A stretch of DNA of 64,000 nucleotides from Paraburkholderia hiiakae (GCF_904848665.1 NZ_CAJHCQ010000011.1:212981-276980), one strand, 5' to 3'; shown: positions 43,251 to 52,616, counted from the stretch's first letter. Notes: generated by a model from the letters alone, not told the origin. Numbers and translations are program-made.

Positions 43251-44030
43251 ATGGCAACGAACAAAGGCAGTCAGCCGGGCGCGAAAATCGCGGTCATCAC
43301 CGGAGGCAGCCGCGGCATTGGCCGCGACACCGTTCTGCGGCTGGCAAGCCGCGGCGTCCACACGGTTTTCACTTACAACACCAATCGAGCCGAGGCAGAG
43401 AAGGTCTGTGCGGAGGTCGCTCAAGCGGGCGGCCGGGCGATTGCGCTGCAATTGGACATGGCGAATTCGGGCGCGTTCGACGACTTCGTCGCGCGCCTGC
43501 GAGAAGCACTTGGAACGCTGAACGCGAAGGGCTTCGACTATCTGGTGAACAACGCCGGTATTTCTTCCACAGCCACGCTTGCGGCCGGCACCGAAGCGGA
43601 ACTCGACGCGCAGTTCGCGGTGCACTTCAAGGGGCCGTTTCTGCTGACGCAAAAGCTGCTGCCGCTCATTCATGACGGCGGCCGGATCGTGAACCTCTCC
43701 TCGGGCCTTGCGCGTTTCGCGTTTCCGGGCCGCGCGATTTACGGCCCGATGAAGGCGGCCGTCGAAGCGCTCACACGCTATATGGCGCTCGAACTCGCGC
43801 CGCGCCGAATCGCGGTCAACGTCGTGGCGCCAGGCGCCATTGCGACCGACTTTAGCGGCGGCATCGTGCGGGACAATCCGGAGGTCAACAAAGCCGTGGC
43901 GGAACATACCGCGCTGGGCCGCGCGGGATTACCGACTGACGTGGGGCCCGTTATCGCGGGTTTATTGTCGGATGACTTTGGCTGGGTGAATGCGCAGCGC
44001 ATCGAGGTGGCTGGCGGCATGCATATTTGA
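43251..44030 (+). CDS. Short-chain dehydrogenase/reductase (classical SDR)
   Basis: The 259-residue protein has TGGSRGIG for NADP binding at 17-24, NNAG in the core and YGPMK for the catalytic Tyr and Lys near residues 164-168, preceded by the catalytic serine in NLSSG. The C-terminal VNVVAPGAIATDF and the final GG-MHI are typical. It probably reduces a carbonyl compound. The ATG at 43251 gives the family N-terminus; upstream frame is not homologous. It is divergent from AraC. Confidence 0.88.
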   Translation: MATNKGSQPGAKIAVITGGSRGIGRDTVLRLASRGVHTVFTYNTNRAEAEKVCAEVAQAGGRAIALQLDMANSGAFDDFVARLREALGTLNAKGFDYLVNNAGISSTATLAAGTEAELDAQFAVHFKGPFLLTQKLLPLIHDGGRIVNLSSGLARFAFPGRAIYGPMKAAVEALTRYMALELAPRRIAVNVVAPGAIATDFSGGIVRDNPEVNKAVAEHTALGRAGLPTDVGPVIAGLLSDDFGWVNAQRIEVAGGMHI

Positions 44031-44039
44031 TTGCGCCGG

Positions 44040-44243
44040 TCATGGCGTGACGCTTGTGCCGGACGCGTCGACTTCGATGCCCCAGTCGCCCTGTTCGAGC
44101 CAGTCGTCGCCGAGCAGTTCGGCCGGATGCTGCGTGCGGCTCTGGCCGTTGCCGCATCGCATGTCGTTGGCGGGGCAGTAGTGGTCGCATCCCCAGCACA
44201 AGCGCTCTGGGTGCGGTGGGTGAATCGGAAACTTCTTTGCCAT
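44040..44243 (-). CDS. DUF3079 zinc-ribbon-like small protein
   Basis: The 67-residue protein begins MAKKFPIHPPHPERLCWGCD and has four cysteines at 16, 19, 23 and 30 (CWGCDHYCPANDMRC), a likely zinc or Fe-S ligand set, followed by QHPAELLGDDW. This matches DUF3079, a Burkholderiaceae-enriched family of unknown function. AGGGG lies before the ATG at 44243; a longer frame to 44306 lacks homology. It converges with the SDR gene. Confidence 0.82.
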   Translation of the reverse strand: MAKKFPIHPPHPERLCWGCDHYCPANDMRCGNGQSRTQHPAELLGDDWLEQGDWGIEVDASGTSVTP

Positions 44244-44492
44244 GATGTCGCCCCTGTGCGATCTCGAACAGAACGCAATAGCAAGATTGTCGTCCTTGCG
44301 TGGCACGGTGGCTGATGGCAGAGTGTCGCGCCCAGCTAGCGCGGGGAGCGAAGACGCGAACGAAAGGCGCAGCGCCGTGCGTCCGCGCAGTTGCCGCAGG
44401 GTGTCGCATCGTCATGCTATGGTCGTACGGCATCCGGCCAATCCGGTCGCAGCGCCAGGAAGCGCTAAACAAATCGATCCGCATGCTCAGTC

Positions 44493-46982
44493 ATGACCCG
44501 TTCGAGCCTTTCTTCGCAAAAGCGGCGCCGCGCGTGGCCGCTGATGTTGTTGTGTGCCGTCGTCATCGTCCTGGCCGCTGTGGTGCTGGCGGTCTGGCTG
44601 ACATTGCGCGCCAGCTTGCCGCAACTGGACGGCACGCGTGCCGCGCCGCTCGTTGCACCGGTGACGATCGGGCGCGACGCGGTTGGCGTACCGACGGTGC
44701 AGGGCAGCACGCGTGGCGACGTCGCGTATGCGAGCGGTTTCGTTCACGCGCAAGACCGTTTCTTCCAGATGGATTTGTTGCGCCGGGTCGCCGCTGGCGA
44801 GATGGCGGCGCTCATCGGACCGGCGGCGTTGCCTCTGGACCGCCGCGACCGGCCCTTGCGCTTTCGCGAACGCGCACAGACGGCGCTCGCCGCGCTCTCC
44901 GCCGACCAGCGGCAACTGATCGAACGCTATACGGCGGGCGTCAACGACGGCCTGCGCTCGCTTCGCGCGCGGCCGTTCGAATACTGGTTGTTGCGCACGC
45001 AACCGACGCCGTGGCTTCCCGAGGACACCGTGCTCGCGGTCTATGCGATGTACTTCGATCTTCAGTACGACCAGGTGAGACGCGTGCTGTCGCGCGCGGC
45101 GCTACGCGAGCGCGTCCCCGCCGAACTGCTTGCGTTCCTGCTCCCTGAGACGAGCCACTGGGACGCCCCGCTCGACGGGCAGCGCGCATGGGTGCAGCCG
45201 CCGGCGGCGCTGCCCGCAGCGCCCCCATCATGGCTCCCGGCAACGCAGTCCGCCGTCGATGTCGAACCGGATGCCACAGCGCTGCTCAGCAGCGTGCCCG
45301 GTTTCGCCGGCAGTGAGAGCGCGGTCGATTCGATGGTCGGCAGCAACGGGTTCGCGGTCGACAGCGCGCATAGTGCACACGGCGGCGCGCTGCTCGCGAG
45401 CGACATGCACCTCGGCCTGTCGCTGCCGAACGTCTGGTACCGCATCTCGCTCGTCTATCCCGCGCCCGATGGCGGCGAGCGGCGTATCACGGGTGTTAGT
45501 TTGCCGGGTACGCCGTCCGTGGTGGCCGGCAGCAATGGCCATATCGCGTGGGGCTTTACCAACAGCTATGGGCGCTTCGTCGATCTGGTCGAACTTCAAC
45601 GCGATCCGGCCGATCCATTGCGCTACCGGGTGCCGGGCGGCGGATGGGAGAGGGCGCGGGTGATCCACGAGCGCCTCGACGTGAACGGCGGCGCGAGCGT
45701 TGATCTGCCAGTCGTGCAAACGCGCTGGGGGCCGCAACTCGTGGCCGGCGAACACGCGTATGCATTGCATTGGGTCGCGCAAGATCCCCAGGCGACCAAT
45801 ATGAACTTCATGCGGCTCGAAGGCGCCACGAACGTCGCCGACGCGTTGCGCGCCGCGCAGACCTTCGGCATGCCGACGCAGAACTTCATGGTGGCCGACG
45901 CGCAAGGCCATATCGGCTGGACGCTCGCCGGGCCGCTGCCACGCTTCGCGGACGCCGACGGTGATGCGGCAGCGCTCGCGAGCTTGCCGTACCGCTCCGA
46001 AACGTATGCCGGCTGGCAAGGGTATCGCCCGCCCGATGCGTATCCGGCGCGCGTCGATCCGCCAGCCGGCCGCATCTGGACCGCGAACAACCGTACCCTG
46101 CCGCTGGAGGACGTGGCGCGCATCGGCGACTCCGGCACGGATCTCGGCGCGCGCGCAACGCAGATACGTAACGACCTGCTTGCGCTGCCGCATGCGACCG
46201 AGCGCGACCTGCTCGCAGTGCAGACCGACGACCGCGCGTTCTGGATCGCGTACTGGCGACGCGTCGCGCTAGCGCCGCTCGATGCGCGCGCACTCGACGG
46301 CCATCCCAAACGCGCCGAATTCCAGCGGCTGGTTCAAGCGTGGGATGGCTGCGCCGATGTCGATGCAGTCGGCTACCGGCTGGTGCGCGCGTTCTACGAT
46401 TCGCTCTACGAATCATGGTTCGGTGTACTGGACAAGCAGATGGCCGCGATTGCGCCGGACCTGAGCTATCGCGCGGCGAACTCGCGTTACGAAGCGACCA
46501 TGGAGACACTCGCCGACCATCACGCCTGGATACCGGGTGGTTTCGCGGACTGGCGCGCGTTCATGCTGGAGCGCATCGACCACACGATCGAACGCTTTCC
46601 CAAGGGCACGAAGCTCGAAGACGCGCGCTGGGGCGAGCGCAACCGGTCGGCAATTGCGCATCCGTTCGCGCGCATGGTGCCGGAGTGGCTGCCGTGGGTT
46701 CGCGGCTGGCTCAGCGCGCCGCACGACCCGCTGCCGGGCGACATCAATATGCCGCGCGTGCAGACGCCGGTGTTTGGCGCGTCCGAGCGTTTTGCGGTGT
46801 CGCCCGGGCGCGAGCAGGACGGTATCTTCGAGATGCCGGGCGGCCAGTCGGGCAATCCCATGTCGCCGTATTTCCTTGCGGGACATGAAACATGGGTGCA
46901 TGGCGACGCTGCGCCGTTCGTGCCGGGTCCCGCCGTTCATATACTCAAGCTCATACCGGCTCGCGCGCAGGCTGGAAACTGA
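44493..46982 (+). CDS. Penicillin acylase family Ntn hydrolase
   Basis: The 829-residue precursor has a membrane-anchor or signal segment at 17-38. It follows the penicillin-acylase layout: alpha chain, linker, then a beta chain beginning at the N-terminal nucleophile. SMVGSNGFAVD places that serine at 284. AWGFTNSYGRFVDLVEL and a TANNR motif supply oxyanion and substrate residues. After self-cleavage the periplasmic enzyme hydrolyses amide bonds of acylated substrates. Relatives act on beta-lactams, acyl-homoserine lactones or acyl amino acids, so quorum quenching is possible but unproven. It is monocistronic. Confidence 0.9.
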   Translation: MTRSSLSSQKRRRAWPLMLLCAVVIVLAAVVLAVWLTLRASLPQLDGTRAAPLVAPVTIGRDAVGVPTVQGSTRGDVAYASGFVHAQDRFFQMDLLRRVAAGEMAALIGPAALPLDRRDRPLRFRERAQTALAALSADQRQLIERYTAGVNDGLRSLRARPFEYWLLRTQPTPWLPEDTVLAVYAMYFDLQYDQVRRVLSRAALRERVPAELLAFLLPETSHWDAPLDGQRAWVQPPAALPAAPPSWLPATQSAVDVEPDATALLSSVPGFAGSESAVDSMVGSNGFAVDSAHSAHGGALLASDMHLGLSLPNVWYRISLVYPAPDGGERRITGVSLPGTPSVVAGSNGHIAWGFTNSYGRFVDLVELQRDPADPLRYRVPGGGWERARVIHERLDVNGGASVDLPVVQTRWGPQLVAGEHAYALHWVAQDPQATNMNFMRLEGATNVADALRAAQTFGMPTQNFMVADAQGHIGWTLAGPLPRFADADGDAAALASLPYRSETYAGWQGYRPPDAYPARVDPPAGRIWTANNRTLPLEDVARIGDSGTDLGARATQIRNDLLALPHATERDLLAVQTDDRAFWIAYWRRVALAPLDARALDGHPKRAEFQRLVQAWDGCADVDAVGYRLVRAFYDSLYESWFGVLDKQMAAIAPDLSYRAANSRYEATMETLADHHAWIPGGFADWRAFMLERIDHTIERFPKGTKLEDARWGERNRSAIAHPFARMVPEWLPWVRGWLSAPHDPLPGDINMPRVQTPVFGASERFAVSPGREQDGIFEMPGGQSGNPMSPYFLAGHETWVHGDAAPFVPGPAVHILKLIPARAQAGN

Positions 46983-47016
46983 GGCTCACAGGTTAGCGAG
47001 CGTGGCGACGATCCTG

Positions 47017-47045
47017 TTGCAGTGCCCTAAGTTGTCGCATAGAAT
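47017..47045 (+). promoter_or_regulatory. Sigma-70 promoter of the fluoride exporter
   Basis: TTGCAG (47017-47022) and TAGAAT (47040-47045) are separated by exactly 17 bases. A start of transcription around 47052 would put the aptamer at the very 5' end of the message, as expected. Confidence 0.78.
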
Positions 47046-47055
47046 CGCCGGGCTT

Positions 47056-47116
47056 TCGGAGATGGCATTCCTCCCGTAACCGCCCTGCATTCCCGCAGCG
47101 CTGATGATGCCTACGA
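47056..47116 (+). ncRNA. Fluoride riboswitch (crcB motif)
   Basis: GGAGATGGCATTCCTCC, then ACCGCC, a CTGC/GCAG hairpin, and GCTGATGATGCCTACG follow the conserved order of the fluoride aptamer. GGAG (47058-47061) pairs with CTCC (47071-47074). GGCAT (47064-47068) can pair with ATGCC (47107-47111), forming the long-range pairing that closes the fluoride site. It lies ahead of a CLC-F exporter, the usual partner of this riboswitch. Fluoride binding should switch the gene on. Confidence 0.9.
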
Positions 47117-47141
47117 GTTCCTGGGTGCAGGAGGTCGTAGG
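47110..47141 (+). promoter_or_regulatory. Expression-platform hairpin of the fluoride riboswitch
   Basis: CCTACGA (47110-47116) pairs with TCGTAGG (47135-47141), and the nested TCCTG/CAGGA arm closes on loop GGTG. The left arm overlaps the aptamer's 3' pairing strand, so the two folds compete. There is no T tract. The hairpin contains AGGAGG (47129-47134) but no start codon follows at normal spacing. The switching mechanism is therefore unclear. Confidence 0.55.
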
Positions 47142-47212
47142 CCGTCCACGCGACGCCCCCTGTCGCCCAGGTACGCAAATGCGACGCAAACGCGACGCAA
47201 ACCTGGACCGCA

Positions 47213-48502
47213 ATGAAACCCCTGAAGTCTATCGAGCCGTTCGCGATGGTTCCGTACCTCGCGCGCTGGCTGCTGCTCTCGTCCGTCCTTGGTGCCCTGG
47301 CGGGCAGCGCATCCGCCGTGTTCCTCTATGCGCTCGATCGCGCGACCGATATCCGCGTCGCCCACGCCTGGCTGCTCTGGCTGTTGCCCGTTGCCGGCTT
47401 CGTGACCGGCTGGGTCTATCACCGTGTCGGCAAGCCGGTAGAAGGCGGGAACAACCTGCTGATCGACGAAATCCACGACCCCCGAAAAATCGTGCCCAAG
47501 CGGATGGCGCCGCTCGTGCTCGTCGCCACCGTGGTCACGCATCTGTTCGGCGGCTCGGCCGGGCGCGAGGGCACGGCCGTGCAGATGGGCGGCGCGCTCG
47601 CCGACCAGGTGACGCGTCTCTTCGGCCTCGACCGGGAAGACCGCCGCATCCTGCTGATGGGCGGCATCGCCGCGGGCTTCTCGTCCGTGTTCGGCACGCC
47701 GTTGGCTGGCGCGATCTTCGGGCTGGAAGTGCTCGCAATCGGGCGCCTGCGTTATGACGCGTTGCTCACCTGCGTGGCGTCGTCGCTGGTCGCGGACCAG
47801 GTGTGCCGTGTTTGGGGCATCCATCACACGGTCTACAGCATTGCGTTCGTTCCGCCCGTCTCGCCGCTCGGTCTTGCATCGGTCATCCTCGCGGGCATCG
47901 CGTTCGGCGTGGTGGGCATGCTGTTCGCCGACTCGACGCACGCGCTCTCGGCGTTCATCAAGCGCAAGATTGCCTACGCGCCGGCGCGACCGTTCGTGGG
48001 CGGCATCGTCGTAGCGGTTGTCGCAACCGCGCTGAACGTGCCGCAATATCTCGGCTTGGGCATTCCGACCATTGTCGAGTCGTTCAATCATCCGTTGCCC
48101 GTCTACGACTTCGCGGGCAAGTTCGGCTTCACGGTCGTGACGCTTGCCTCGGGTTTCAAAGGCGGCGAAGTCACGCCGCTGTTCTATATCGGCGCGACGC
48201 TCGGCAATGCGTTGGGGCATGTGCTGGCGTTGCCGATGCCTGTGCTCGCGGGCCTCGGTTTCGTCGCCGTATTCGCTGGCGCCGCTAACACGCCTGTCGC
48301 TTCGACCGTCATGGCAATCGAGTTGTTTGGCGCCGACATCGGCATGTATGCGGCGCTGGCCTGCGTGGTGGCTTATCTGTTTTCTGGCCACACGGGCATC
48401 TACCGCGCGCAACGCGTGGGGCAGGCGAAGCATCCACTTCTGCCCGCTGGCATGCGGCTTTCGGACATCCCCGCGTTGCGCCGTGCACGCAACGACGATT
48501 GA
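47213..48502 (+). CDS. clcF: CLC-F fluoride/proton antiporter
   Basis: The 429-residue CLC-family membrane protein carries the fluoride-specific signatures. GGNNLLIDEI lies near residue 79. GREGTAVQMG at 117-126 replaces GREGP, with gating Glu119. GFKGGEVTPLFYIGATLG is at 314-331. It exports fluoride in exchange for protons and protects against fluoride toxicity. It lies 96 bases behind a fluoride riboswitch. The ATG at 47213 has only a weak ribosome site (TGGA), and no better in-frame start is near. Confidence 0.93.
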   Translation: MKPLKSIEPFAMVPYLARWLLLSSVLGALAGSASAVFLYALDRATDIRVAHAWLLWLLPVAGFVTGWVYHRVGKPVEGGNNLLIDEIHDPRKIVPKRMAPLVLVATVVTHLFGGSAGREGTAVQMGGALADQVTRLFGLDREDRRILLMGGIAAGFSSVFGTPLAGAIFGLEVLAIGRLRYDALLTCVASSLVADQVCRVWGIHHTVYSIAFVPPVSPLGLASVILAGIAFGVVGMLFADSTHALSAFIKRKIAYAPARPFVGGIVVAVVATALNVPQYLGLGIPTIVESFNHPLPVYDFAGKFGFTVVTLASGFKGGEVTPLFYIGATLGNALGHVLALPMPVLAGLGFVAVFAGAANTPVASTVMAIELFGADIGMYAALACVVAYLFSGHTGIYRAQRVGQAKHPLLPAGMRLSDIPALRRARNDD

Positions 48503-48658
48503 GCCCCAGCAACGCGACATCGTTGTCTTGTCCACCTAAAAGCGAATCGCGCCTGGCTGGTTAGCAGAAGTCCGCTGACGACGCTAGAAGCGCCGACTGA
48601 TTCTCCCTATATCCGTTCCCCGCCTACCCTCGGTGGGGTGATTGAGTCAAGCTTGCCG

Positions 48659-48691
48659 CGCTCGCGTCGAGGCATGCTCTCGACGCGAGCG
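48659..48691 (+). promoter_or_regulatory. Strong hairpin in the chemoreceptor leader
   Basis: A perfect 13-base stem CGCTCGCGTCGAG / CTCGACGCGAGCG with loop GCATGCT ends 31 bases before the ATG. There is no T tract. It could end readthrough from upstream, stabilise the message or limit ribosome loading. Confidence 0.7.
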
Positions 48692-48722
48692 ACATAACAG
48701 GGAATCGAATAAGGGGACAGCC

Positions 48723-50276
48723 ATGAAGTGGCTCGATCGCATGACGGTATTCAAAAAGCTGCTCACAGCGTTCGCCGTTGTGATCGTATTTGCGGTAGCC
48801 GTCGGTGTTGCCGGCGTCTCGTCGCTGGCGTCGATGCACGATCTCGCCGATGCAATCTGCAACCGGCACATGAGCGGCCAGTTCTGGCTGGAGGAGGCGG
48901 CCCGCAGCAAGCTGAGCACGGACCTCGACGCAGCGAATCTGGGCTACGCCGATGAAGCGGGTCGCCATCGACTCAAGGAAGACATCGTCGCGCAACTCAA
49001 GCGCATGCATGAGTCGCTGGATCGCTACGCCGATGCAGGCGTGTCGGCTGGCGACCGCGCCCTTTATGACGACGTGCTCAGGAAAACCTCGGCATGGGAG
49101 GCGATCGTGCATCAGCAGATCGGTTTCGAGCCGGTGCCGACAGGCGTGGACAATGCCGAACTCGTGCGCCGCGCGATTGCGGCGAGCGTTGCGTTGGGCG
49201 ACAGCGTGACCGCACTGATCGATTCGCTGCAACGCGAGGCGAAAAACGCGCAGACCGAAGCCACGGCGCAATTCCAGCACATGCGCACCCTCATCATGGC
49301 GATTCTGCTCGGGGCGGTCGCGACCGGCGCGCTGCTAGCCTGGTTGATTTCGCAACGGCTTTCACGCCAGCTGGGCTGCGAGCCCGCTCGCGCCATGGAG
49401 ATTGCTGGCCGTATCGCGGCCGGCGATCTTTCGGTATCCATAGAAACGCGTGCCGGCGATTCGAGCAGCCTGCTACACGCGCTGGGCGAGATGCGTGTGC
49501 AGCTCGCGGGCATCGTGGCCAACATTCATGACTCGAGCGGCTCCATTCTTCTCGCTGCCCGCGAAATCTCGCAGGGCAACACCGACCTCTCGCAACGCAC
49601 CGAAGAGCAGGCGGCGTCGCTCGGCGAAACCGCGACGAGCATGGAGCAACTGACTTCGACCGTGCGGCAGAATGCCGGGAACGCTAGACAAGTGGGCGGA
49701 CTCGCCCGCGGCGCTTCGGAGGTTGCGGCGCGCGGCAGCGAGTTGGTGAGCGAAGTGGCGAGAACAATGAACGAGGTGGCGCAGGACGCGAAGCGCATGA
49801 CCGATATCATCGCGACGATCGAAAAAATCGCGTTCCAGACCAATATTCTCGCGCTCAACGCCGCCGTAGAATCGGCGCGCGCCGGCGAGCAAGGGCGCGG
49901 CTTTGCGGTCGTCGCGGGCGAGGTGCGCGCGCTCGCGCAGCGCAGCGCGGCTTCGGCGCGGGAGATCAAGGCGCTGATTGAAGCCTCGACGGCGGGTGTC
50001 GCAAACGGCGCAACGCTGGCGCAGCGCGCGGGCTCGACGATGGTCGAAGTGACGGCGGCGGTGCAGCGCGTCACCGACATCATGGGCGAGATCGTCGCCG
50101 CCTCGGGCGAGCAAAGCACGGGCATCGAGCAGGTCAATCGCGCGGTCGCGCAAATGGACCAGGTCACGCAGCAAAACGCGGCCCTGGTCGAACAGGCGGC
50201 CGCCGCTGCAAGCTCGATGGCCGATCAGGCGGCGCAGTTGCAGCAGGCCGTTTCGGTATTCAGATTCGCGCATTAA
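48723..50276 (+). CDS. Methyl-accepting chemotaxis protein
   Basis: The 517-residue receptor has a first membrane helix at about 11-33, a periplasmic four-helix-bundle-like ligand domain, a second helix near 194-214, HAMP, and a signalling domain. The hairpin tip EKIAFQTNILALNAAVESAR near 370 and AGEQGRGFAVVAGEVRALAQ are diagnostic. No CheR-tethering pentapeptide is seen. The ligand domain is not recognised. AGGGGAC precedes the ATG. It faces a convergent EAL gene, and other chemotaxis genes are absent here. Confidence 0.92.
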   Translation: MKWLDRMTVFKKLLTAFAVVIVFAVAVGVAGVSSLASMHDLADAICNRHMSGQFWLEEAARSKLSTDLDAANLGYADEAGRHRLKEDIVAQLKRMHESLDRYADAGVSAGDRALYDDVLRKTSAWEAIVHQQIGFEPVPTGVDNAELVRRAIAASVALGDSVTALIDSLQREAKNAQTEATAQFQHMRTLIMAILLGAVATGALLAWLISQRLSRQLGCEPARAMEIAGRIAAGDLSVSIETRAGDSSSLLHALGEMRVQLAGIVANIHDSSGSILLAAREISQGNTDLSQRTEEQAASLGETATSMEQLTSTVRQNAGNARQVGGLARGASEVAARGSELVSEVARTMNEVAQDAKRMTDIIATIEKIAFQTNILALNAAVESARAGEQGRGFAVVAGEVRALAQRSAASAREIKALIEASTAGVANGATLAQRAGSTMVEVTAAVQRVTDIMGEIVAASGEQSTGIEQVNRAVAQMDQVTQQNAALVEQAAAAASSMADQAAQLQQAVSVFRFAH

Positions 50277-50293
50277 GCCGCTTTTTGCTTCGC

Positions 50294-51886
50294 TTACATC
50301 GCCGGCATGCTGTTCGCCTCGCGCGGCATGCGATGCTTGCCCAGCCATTTCGCGAGATCGCCGGCGGACATCGCCTTCGCGTAGTACCAGCCCTGGCCAT
50401 ACTGGACGCCTTTATCGCGCAGCCACGTCACCTGTGCGCCCGACTCCACGCCCTCGGCGACGATTTGCAGGCCCAACTCATGGGCCATCGAAATGATGTG
50501 CGGCGCGACGACACTCGAGGCGGTGTCCTGGACAATCGTATCGACGAACGACTTGTCGATCTTCAGCACGTCGACCTCGAAGGTCTGCAGATACGAGAGG
50601 CTCGAGTAGCCGGTGCCAAAATCGTCGATATAGATGGGATGACCGGCGGCCCGGAACGCCGCAATGAAACCGCGCGTGGCTTCTGCGTTCATGAAGCTGC
50701 GCTCCGTCGCCTCGATGCGGATTTGCGCGGGCGCGATGCCGGTTCCATTGAGCGACGCGGTAAGGAGGTTCAGAAAGCGGAAGCTCTGCAGATCCTCGCC
50801 GCTCACGTTGATCGAGACATAAAACGAAGGATTCGCCGTGAGCAATTTCCCGAGTTGCGCGATGGTCTTTTCGAGCACGAGATCGGTCAAAGGCTGAATG
50901 AGGTGATTGTCTTCGGCCACGCGCACGAAGACCTCGGGCGAGATGGCGCGTCCGTTCAGCGTCCAGCGCACCAGCGCTTCGGCGCCGGCGCACTGGTTGT
51001 CGGCGAGCCGCACGATGGGCTGGAAAACTACGTCGATCTTGCGCCGGGAAATGGCCCAGTGCAGCGTCGCGGGAAACGAGAGTTGCCGCGAAACGCGCTT
51101 GTAGGCGAGCCAGCCCAGCGCGGCGCCCGCGAACACGCCGATGGTCAGCCACGCGGCGAGCAGTTTGGGCCAGTCGCCCGCGACGCTGCTGCGCGGCGAC
51201 ATCACCACGACGCCGAGCGGCCGTGTCGACGAATGGGCGACAGCGTAATTCCACTCGTCGCTCTTCACGTTGCCGCTGTGCTTCCACGCATTGAGCATGT
51301 CGTCGGGATCCGCGCCAGCCGAGATGGCGAGCAGCCTGCCCGTCGTAATCTGGACCACGGCGATGGGGCGTCTCGCCGGATCGATGAGATCGACGTAGGA
51401 GCCCGGATCGATGGAAACGTAGTGGCCATCGCGGCCCATCTGAATGTCCTTGCGGACGTCGCTTAGCGGGCTCTTCTGCTCGAACCACACCAGGTAGCCG
51501 TCGTTGCTGCGATAGTCGGGCGGCGGCAGCGTGAGATCCTGGTTGCGCACGTCGCCAAGCAGCGGAGAGCAGAGATAATGCCCATCGGCGTAGGTGCCGG
51601 CATCCTGAACATAGCGGTAGTTGTAGATGACACGCGCGGCCTGTTCGAGGTTGGACGGCGAGCAGGGCGCGCCCGGTTCCCGGTCCAGGTCGGAAAGGGC
51701 GGCGATGGCCTGGTACGTGACGAGGTCCGTGCGCATCACCGCCTTGTCGGCGAACTCGCTGAGCTCGAGACGGTCGCGCCGCTGGACGTCCTTGTTCGCG
51801 ACGTAAAGACTCGTGAAAACGGGGACGAGGGTGGCGAGGCACCCAAGGGCGACCGAAGCCGCAATCAGCGTGATGCGCTGGATCAT
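50294..51886 (-). CDS. CSS-motif EAL phosphodiesterase
   Basis: The 530-residue protein has a periplasmic CSS sensor domain between membrane helices at about 7-27 and 240-260, with the conserved CSPSNL and HYLCSP cysteines that form the redox-sensitive disulfide. The EAL domain follows from about 275: GAEALVRW (EAL), INVSGEDL, EATERSFM, DDFGTGYSSLSYL and KIDKSFVD are intact. It should degrade cyclic di-GMP. In E. coli, CSS phosphodiesterases such as PdeC respond to periplasmic redox state. It offsets the cyclase at 39508-40686. Confidence 0.92.
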   Translation of the reverse strand: MIQRITLIAASVALGCLATLVPVFTSLYVANKDVQRRDRLELSEFADKAVMRTDLVTYQAIAALSDLDREPGAPCSPSNLEQAARVIYNYRYVQDAGTYADGHYLCSPLLGDVRNQDLTLPPPDYRSNDGYLVWFEQKSPLSDVRKDIQMGRDGHYVSIDPGSYVDLIDPARRPIAVVQITTGRLLAISAGADPDDMLNAWKHSGNVKSDEWNYAVAHSSTRPLGVVVMSPRSSVAGDWPKLLAAWLTIGVFAGAALGWLAYKRVSRQLSFPATLHWAISRRKIDVVFQPIVRLADNQCAGAEALVRWTLNGRAISPEVFVRVAEDNHLIQPLTDLVLEKTIAQLGKLLTANPSFYVSINVSGEDLQSFRFLNLLTASLNGTGIAPAQIRIEATERSFMNAEATRGFIAAFRAAGHPIYIDDFGTGYSSLSYLQTFEVDVLKIDKSFVDTIVQDTASSVVAPHIISMAHELGLQIVAEGVESGAQVTWLRDKGVQYGQGWYYAKAMSAGDLAKWLGKHRMPREANSMPAM

Positions 51887-52103
51887 TCCGCACCCCGGGG
51901 GTATGGAACGTTAGGAAACGAACCGCAGACCGGAAGGGCACGCGCGGCGCGCCTCCGATATTCTGGAGCCCGAACATCACATCGAAGCATACTCCCGCCA
52001 CCGATGGCTTGCCGGTAGGACCATGGTCCGATTGTCCGCATCGGCCACGCCCGGCATGATCTGCACGTGTTGTTCGCCAGGTTCGCGGCTCAAGGGGGCG
52101 TGA

Positions 52104-52616
52104 ATGGGGACGCTGTCCAACAACGTGAAGCGCGCGTGGCTTGCCGCCGCGATGGCGCTCGTGGCCGGTTGCGCCCAGCCGTGGCAAAGCGTCGAGCCGG
52201 GCACTGACCAGTCCGCGTTGATCGCGCGTCTCGGGCCGCCGCGCGAAACCTATAACCTGCCGGACGGCGGCAAACGGCTCATGTGGCCGACCCAGCCGAT
52301 GGGGTCGACGAACACCGTGGCCGACATCGACGCGAGCGGCAAGGTCGTGAGTGTGCGCCAGGTCTTGCAGGAGAGCGAGTTCTATCGCGCCAGAGTCAAC
52401 GAGTGGACACGTGACGATGTCCTGATCAATTTCGGCCGGCCCGCGGAGACCGCATACTTTTCGCGCATGCAGCGGGAAGTCTGGTCCTACCGCTACATCG
52501 AGAACAACATCGACTACATGATGTTCCACTTCTACTTCGACGATCAGGGGATCTTGCGACTCACGCAAAAGACGCCTGATCCGATGCGCGACCGGAACCT
52601 GAGGCGCGGGTTCTAG
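52104..52616 (+). CDS. Lipoprotein, SmpA/OmlA-like
   Basis: The 170-residue protein has a signal with lipobox VAGC (Cys23). The mature part reads LIARLGPPRETYNLPDGGKR, then VNEWTRDDVLINFGRPAETA and WSYRY, a repeated BLIP/SmpA-like beta fold. Members are outer-membrane lipoproteins; BamE is the best-known relative, but this copy is larger and duplicated. GGGGG precedes the ATG. It is followed by an exported protein gene 52 bases on, probably co-transcribed. Confidence 0.8.
   Translation: MGTLSNNVKRAWLAAAMALVAGCAQPWQSVEPGTDQSALIARLGPPRETYNLPDGGKRLMWPTQPMGSTNTVADIDASGKVVSVRQVLQESEFYRARVNEWTRDDVLINFGRPAETAYFSRMQREVWSYRYIENNIDYMMFHFYFDDQGILRLTQKTPDPMRDRNLRRGF

Noticed and set aside
50478..52568. 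696-codon minus-strand frame overlapping the CSS-EAL gene
   Set aside because: It shares the strand but not the frame of the EAL gene, and is Arg-rich with no motif.
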